In this document: one piece after another, positions 5,267-6,604 of the stretch | How the letters are laid out: every line of letters begins with the position of its first letter | Numbering within the stretch: position 1 is the first letter of the stretch | Origin: Devosia sp. | GTDB lineage: Bacteria > Pseudomonadota > Alphaproteobacteria > Rhizobiales > Devosiaceae | DNA: 6,604 nt | NCBI GenBank assembly: GCA_016793415.1 | Contig: JAEUMC010000927.1 | Location: forward strand, 1 to 6,604 | Reading direction: 5' to 3' | Notes under the pieces: model-generated | The model's input: the letters and a program-made list of their open reading frames with translations, nothing else | Told to the model about the DNA's origin: nothing | Databases searched by the model: none | Translations under genes and position numbers: made by a program

Positions 5267-6604
5267 ATGGTGCGACGACGGCTCTGGCGGCATCTTGGCA
5301 TCGGCCTGCGTCGCCGGCTGCCGCAGATGTCGCTGTCGCAGCGCTTCTTCTGGACCGCGCTGGTGGTGGTCCTCGTGGCGATGCTGACCCTGGGCAACTG
5401 GACCAGCGACTATGTCAGCGACAGCATCGTCACCGGCGTCGGCGGCACGGCCGCCGCCAGTATCGAGGCGCTGGTGTCGCGCAGCCTCGACGACCGGATG
5501 GCCGATGGCCGGCAATTGAGCGACCGGCAGGCCGAGCTCGACGAGGTATTCGAGATCGGCAACACCGCCGAGTCGGCGCGCCTGCTGCAGATCCGGATCC
5601 GCGACCTCGAGGGCAGGATCCAGTATGCCTCGCTGGGCGGCCTGCGGGACGAGAGCGACACCGGCTATTTGCTGGCCGCCTCCGAGGGAAAGCTGTTCGC
5701 CCGCGTGGTCGACCTGCCGCTGCAATCGCTGGGCAGCCTGCCGGAGCGGACGCTCGCCGTGCTGAAGATCTACACGCCATTGCGGCGGGTCCGCTCGGGC
5801 GAGGTTTTCGCGGTGGCCGAGCTCTATTTCAGCGCCAGGTCGGTGCGCGAGCTGCAGGCGCGGGCACAATCGGATGTGTGGATCATCGTCGGGACCATCG
5901 GCATCGCCGCCGCCGGGACGCTGGGGCTGCTCGTCGACGTCACCGGCCGGATCATCACCCGCCAGCGCGTGCGGCTGGCACGCAATCTCAGGCAATCGCG
6001 GCAGCTGATGCGCGAGAACGCCCGCCTCAATGCCGCCTCCGAGAAGCTGCGGCTCGAGGCGAGCCTTGCCAATGAGCACGTGCTGGCCCAGGTCGGTTCC
6101 GATATCCACGATGGTCCGGTGCAGCTGCTGACGCTGCTGATCCTCAGGCTGACCCGCAGTGGCGAAAAGGCCGGCGGCAACAGCGTCGATGCGGCGGCGC
6201 TGGCTGCCGAGGCGATGGAGGAACTGCGCGGCATCTCGGCCGGCCTGGTGCTGCCGGAACTGGCCAAGGTCGGCCTCGCCGACACGATCCTCTTGGCGGT
6301 GTCGCGCCACGAAAGCCTGACGGGAACCTCGGTCCGGCGCCTCGTCGACGTCTCCGAGGCGGCGCCGATCAGCGCCAAGGTCTGCGCCTACCGTGTGGTG
6401 CAGGAGGCGCTCAACAACGCCCATCGGCATGGCGGCGGGCACCACCAGGTGGTCAAGGCAACCAGTGCCGACGGCTGGCTCGATCTCGAAGTGACCAACA
6501 AGCTGACGCCTGGCGAGGTGCCGGTTGTCGCCTCGTCGGCCGACCAGATCGGGCTCAGGGCGATGCGCTTCCGCGTCGAGGCGCTGGGCGGCACGCTGGC
6601 AGTG
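5267..6604 (+). CDS. NarL/DesK-type membrane sensor histidine kinase (3' partial)
   Basis: The frame is open from ATG 5267 to the right edge (446 codons) with no stop. After an Arg-rich N-terminus there is a membrane segment (about 27-44), a putative periplasmic sensor region of about 158 residues (45-202), a second membrane segment (about 204-223) and a helical linker (about 224-275). The HisKA_3 dimerisation and phosphoacceptor motif is SDIHDGPVQLL, with His281 as the likely phosphorylated residue and the HDxxxQ motif (Asp282, Gln286) used by this family for kinase and phosphatase activity. The ATPase domain has an N-box-like VVQEALNNAHRHG (Glu380, Asn384). The expected DxGxG box is replaced by VTNKLTPGE, and the later glycine box reads DQIGLRAM instead of the usual GxGLxGM. 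The last visible residues are ALGGTLAV, close to the normal end of the ATPase domain, so little should be missing. The sensor part, ending in IYTPLRR and GEVFAVAELYF, looks Cache/PAS-like but was not assigned to a family. Its signal is unknown. A FixJ/NarL-type response regulator is expected downstream, and a link to the secretion genes is only positional. Confidence 0.88.
   Translation, partial: MVRRRLWRHLGIGLRRRLPQMSLSQRFFWTALVVVLVAMLTLGNWTSDYVSDSIVTGVGGTAAASIEALVSRSLDDRMADGRQLSDRQAELDEVFEIGNTAESARLLQIRIRDLEGRIQYASLGGLRDESDTGYLLAASEGKLFARVVDLPLQSLGSLPERTLAVLKIYTPLRRVRSGEVFAVAELYFSARSVRELQARAQSDVWIIVGTIGIAAAGTLGLLVDVTGRIITRQRVRLARNLRQSRQLMRENARLNAASEKLRLEASLANEHVLAQVGSDIHDGPVQLLTLLILRLTRSGEKAGGNSVDAAALAAEAMEELRGISAGLVLPELAKVGLADTILLAVSRHESLTGTSVRRLVDVSEAAPISAKVCAYRVVQEALNNAHRHGGGHHQVVKATSADGWLDLEVTNKLTPGEVPVVASSADQIGLRAMRFRVEALGGTLAV

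Noticed and set aside
4890..5387. Plus-strand open frame of 165 codons in the spacer before the kinase
   Set aside because: The Arg/Pro/Ser-rich composition is typical of noise; it overlaps the kinase start in another frame and lacks a ribosome site.
4997..6445. Minus-strand open frame of 482 codons across the kinase region
   Set aside because: The opposite strand encodes a histidine kinase with a phosphoacceptor motif, an N-box, two membrane segments and a good ribosome site. The minus frame is His/Arg/Gln/Gly-rich and has no motif.

Overview
The window is GC-rich, with strong G/C bias at third codon positions. Its gene content is typical of a Gram-negative alphaproteobacterium. A Hyphomicrobiales relative such as Devosia or a rhizobial lineage is my best guess, based on the style of the secretion genes and the HDGPxQLL-type histidine kinase; no species can be named from this sequence.

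Layout, left to right. (1) Positions 1-1673 (+) hold the 3' part of a large acidic, repeat-built exported protein. It has three DUF11/DUF7507-like beta-sandwich repeats, several with an EF-hand-like calcium loop at the same place, followed by a C-terminal domain of about 210 residues that begins with an RTPGFW motif. (2) A strong inverted repeat (1693-1734) separates it from (3) a PrtD-type type I secretion ABC transporter (about 1741-3468, +). (4) Two bases further on is the HlyD-family membrane fusion protein (3471-4802, +). (5) A spacer follows with tandem GC-rich dyads (4867-4927). (6) There is then a candidate 49-69 codon minus-strand gene for a single-pass membrane peptide (4969-5118, possibly to 5178). 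(7) Diverging from it is a NarL/DesK-type membrane sensor histidine kinase (from 5267, +) that runs off the right edge.

The first three genes read as one export unit. The ABC protein and the adaptor would form the inner-membrane and periplasmic parts of a type I secretion channel, and the upstream repeat protein is its likely cargo. The outer-membrane TolC-like partner is not in the window. No RTX nonapeptides are visible in the part of the cargo seen here; the EF-hand-like loops could supply the calcium-dependent folding outside the cell that RTX repeats give to other type I substrates. The histidine kinase is a separate transcription unit with its own short leader, and its response regulator would be expected beyond the window. 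No tRNA, rRNA, CRISPR array, insertion sequence or phage gene was seen.
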